In this document: positions 5,900-6,892 of the stretch, one piece after another
Layout of the letters: the number at the start of each line of letters is the position of its first letter
Position numbering within the stretch: the first letter of the stretch is position 1
NCBI GenBank assembly: GCA_030590765.1
Contig: JAUVCP010000116.1
Location: forward strand, 1-6,892
Direction: 5' to 3'
From: Flavobacteriaceae bacterium
Lineage (GTDB): Bacteria; Bacteroidota; Bacteroidia; Flavobacteriales; Flavobacteriaceae
Length of the DNA: 6,892 bases
Made by a program: the position numbers and the translations under genes
Notes under the pieces: generated by a model
The model's input: the letters and a program-made list of their open reading frames with translations, nothing else
Told to the model about the DNA's origin: nothing
Database searches by the model: none

Positions 5900-6892
5900 T
5901 TGAAAAAATATATTCCCATTGTATTCCTATTTACTGAATTGATCTATGGTCAGACATTTCGTAATTACTCCAATGAATTCTTAAATATTGGTGTAGATGC
6001 TGCTGCTTTTGGAATGGGAAAAGCAGTAATTGCTTCAAGTAATGATGTGAATTCCATTTACTGGAATCCCGCCGGTCTAGTAAACGTAAAAGATTATGAA
6101 GGCGCCTTGATGCATGCCGAATATTTTCAGGGAATTGGAAAATATGACTATGCAAGTTTTGCAAAATCAATCAATGATGAAAGTACTTTTGCTGTTGCAC
6201 TGATCCGGTTTGGGGTAGATGATATTTTAAATACCACAGAATTAATTGATAGCCAAGGAAATATCAATTATGATAATGTTAGTTTATTTTCGGCAGCAGA
6301 TTATGCTTTTAATCTAGCCTATGCAAGAAAATTACCGATAAGAGGTTTGGATGTTGGAATTAATGGAAAAATTGTTCACAGAATTATTGGCGATTTTGCA
6401 TCTTCCTGGGGCTTTGGCTTAGATGCTGCAATTCAGTTTCAAACAGATTCAGAATGGAAATTCGGGTTGATGCTTCGAGATATTACTACTACTTTCAATG
6501 CATGGACAGTTGATGAAGATGAATTTGCGAAAATTCAAAATGCGCTTCCAGGAGAAAATCAAACAGAACCCGAAACTTTAGAATTAACAAAACCAAAGGC
6601 TCAGTTTGGTGTGGCTAAATCATTTCATGTTTTCAGAGATTTTAATGTTTTGACTGAATTAGATCTAAATATGCGATTTACCCAAACCAATGATATCATT
6701 TCTACTTCATTTGTAAGTATCGAACCTGCATTTGGATTTCAAATTGATTATATAAACATGGTGTTTTTAAGAGCCGGCGTCAATAATCTTCAAAATTATA
6801 CTGATTTTGATGGGAGTTCCTCCACATCTATTGAACCTAATTTTGGAGTTGGATTCAGATATAAAGGTATACAAATCGATTATGCTTTAGCC
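5900..6892 (+). CDS. PorV/PorQ-family outer-membrane protein, 3' partial
   Basis: An open frame of 331 codons starts at TTG 5900 and is cut by the right edge. Residues 1-17 form a signal peptide (KK, then YIPIVFLFTELIYG) with likely cleavage G/QTF. The mature part shows the PorV/PorQ-family N-terminal pattern: FLNIGVDAAAFGMGKAVIA (about 27-45), then NDVNSIYWNPAGL (about 48-60), followed by alternating beta-strand segments of an outer-membrane barrel. PorV and PorQ act in the type IX secretion system, and PorV shuttles cargo at the outer membrane. This protein fits the family but is not clearly either canonical member; it may be the paralogue called PorV2, of uncertain role. No ATG in this frame precedes the signal peptide, because the upstream frame back to the stop at 5831-5833 has none. 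A TTG at 5894 is an alternative start two residues longer. Most of the expected length is present. Confidence 0.82.
   Translation, partial: MKKYIPIVFLFTELIYGQTFRNYSNEFLNIGVDAAAFGMGKAVIASSNDVNSIYWNPAGLVNVKDYEGALMHAEYFQGIGKYDYASFAKSINDESTFAVALIRFGVDDILNTTELIDSQGNINYDNVSLFSAADYAFNLAYARKLPIRGLDVGINGKIVHRIIGDFASSWGFGLDAAIQFQTDSEWKFGLMLRDITTTFNAWTVDEDEFAKIQNALPGENQTEPETLELTKPKAQFGVAKSFHVFRDFNVLTELDLNMRFTQTNDIISTSFVSIEPAFGFQIDYINMVFLRAGVNNLQNYTDFDGSSSTSIEPNFGVGFRYKGIQIDYALA

Noticed and set aside
5931..6170. Minus-strand open frame rich in His, Leu and Gln
   Set aside because: It is antisense to the conserved PorV-family N-terminal region, which is the better-supported reading.

Overview
The window looks like a piece of a chromosome from a low-GC Bacteroidota, most likely a member of the Flavobacteriia. 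The evidence is strong A+T bias, no Shine-Dalgarno sequences ahead of the starts, several matches to the Bacteroidota promoter -7 element TAnnTTTG, signal peptides that end just before Gln, and a PorV/PorQ-type outer-membrane protein, a family tied to the type IX secretion system. No rRNA, tRNA, CRISPR array or transposase gene is visible.

Layout. Positions 1-180 are non-coding as far as I can tell and unusually rich in structure. They hold two 16-base perfect hairpins with a CAAG/CTTG centre, flanked by near-identical 11-mers (REP-like), then two further hairpins, then a strong probably bidirectional terminator. A minus-strand PlsC-type acyltransferase (179-742) ends at that terminator. A 73-bp divergent intergenic region separates it from a plus-strand series that fills the rest: an exported DsrE-like protein (816-1361), rmuC (1369-2688), a predicted outer-membrane beta-barrel with a Cys-Cys pair at its mature N-terminus (2749-3726), a DUF3179 lipoprotein (3733-4818), a YheT/ABHD-type alpha/beta hydrolase (4865-5833), and a PorV/PorQ-family protein that starts at a TTG codon (5900) and runs off the right edge.

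How the genes may work together. The dsrE-like gene and rmuC are 7 bases apart and probably cotranscribed, although one product is exported and the other is cytoplasmic. The beta-barrel and DUF3179 genes are 6 bases apart and both products belong to the envelope, so they are the best candidate here for an undescribed two-component envelope system. The hydrolase and the PorV-like gene each have their own promoter-like element, so they look like separate transcription units. The acyltransferase, hydrolase, barrel, lipoprotein and PorV-like protein all point to lipid or envelope functions. That is an inference from family membership and not a demonstrated pathway. Most of the window is ordinary flavobacterial chromosome; the left-edge hairpin cluster, the barrel/DUF3179 pair and the odd start region of the PorV-like gene deserve the closest look.
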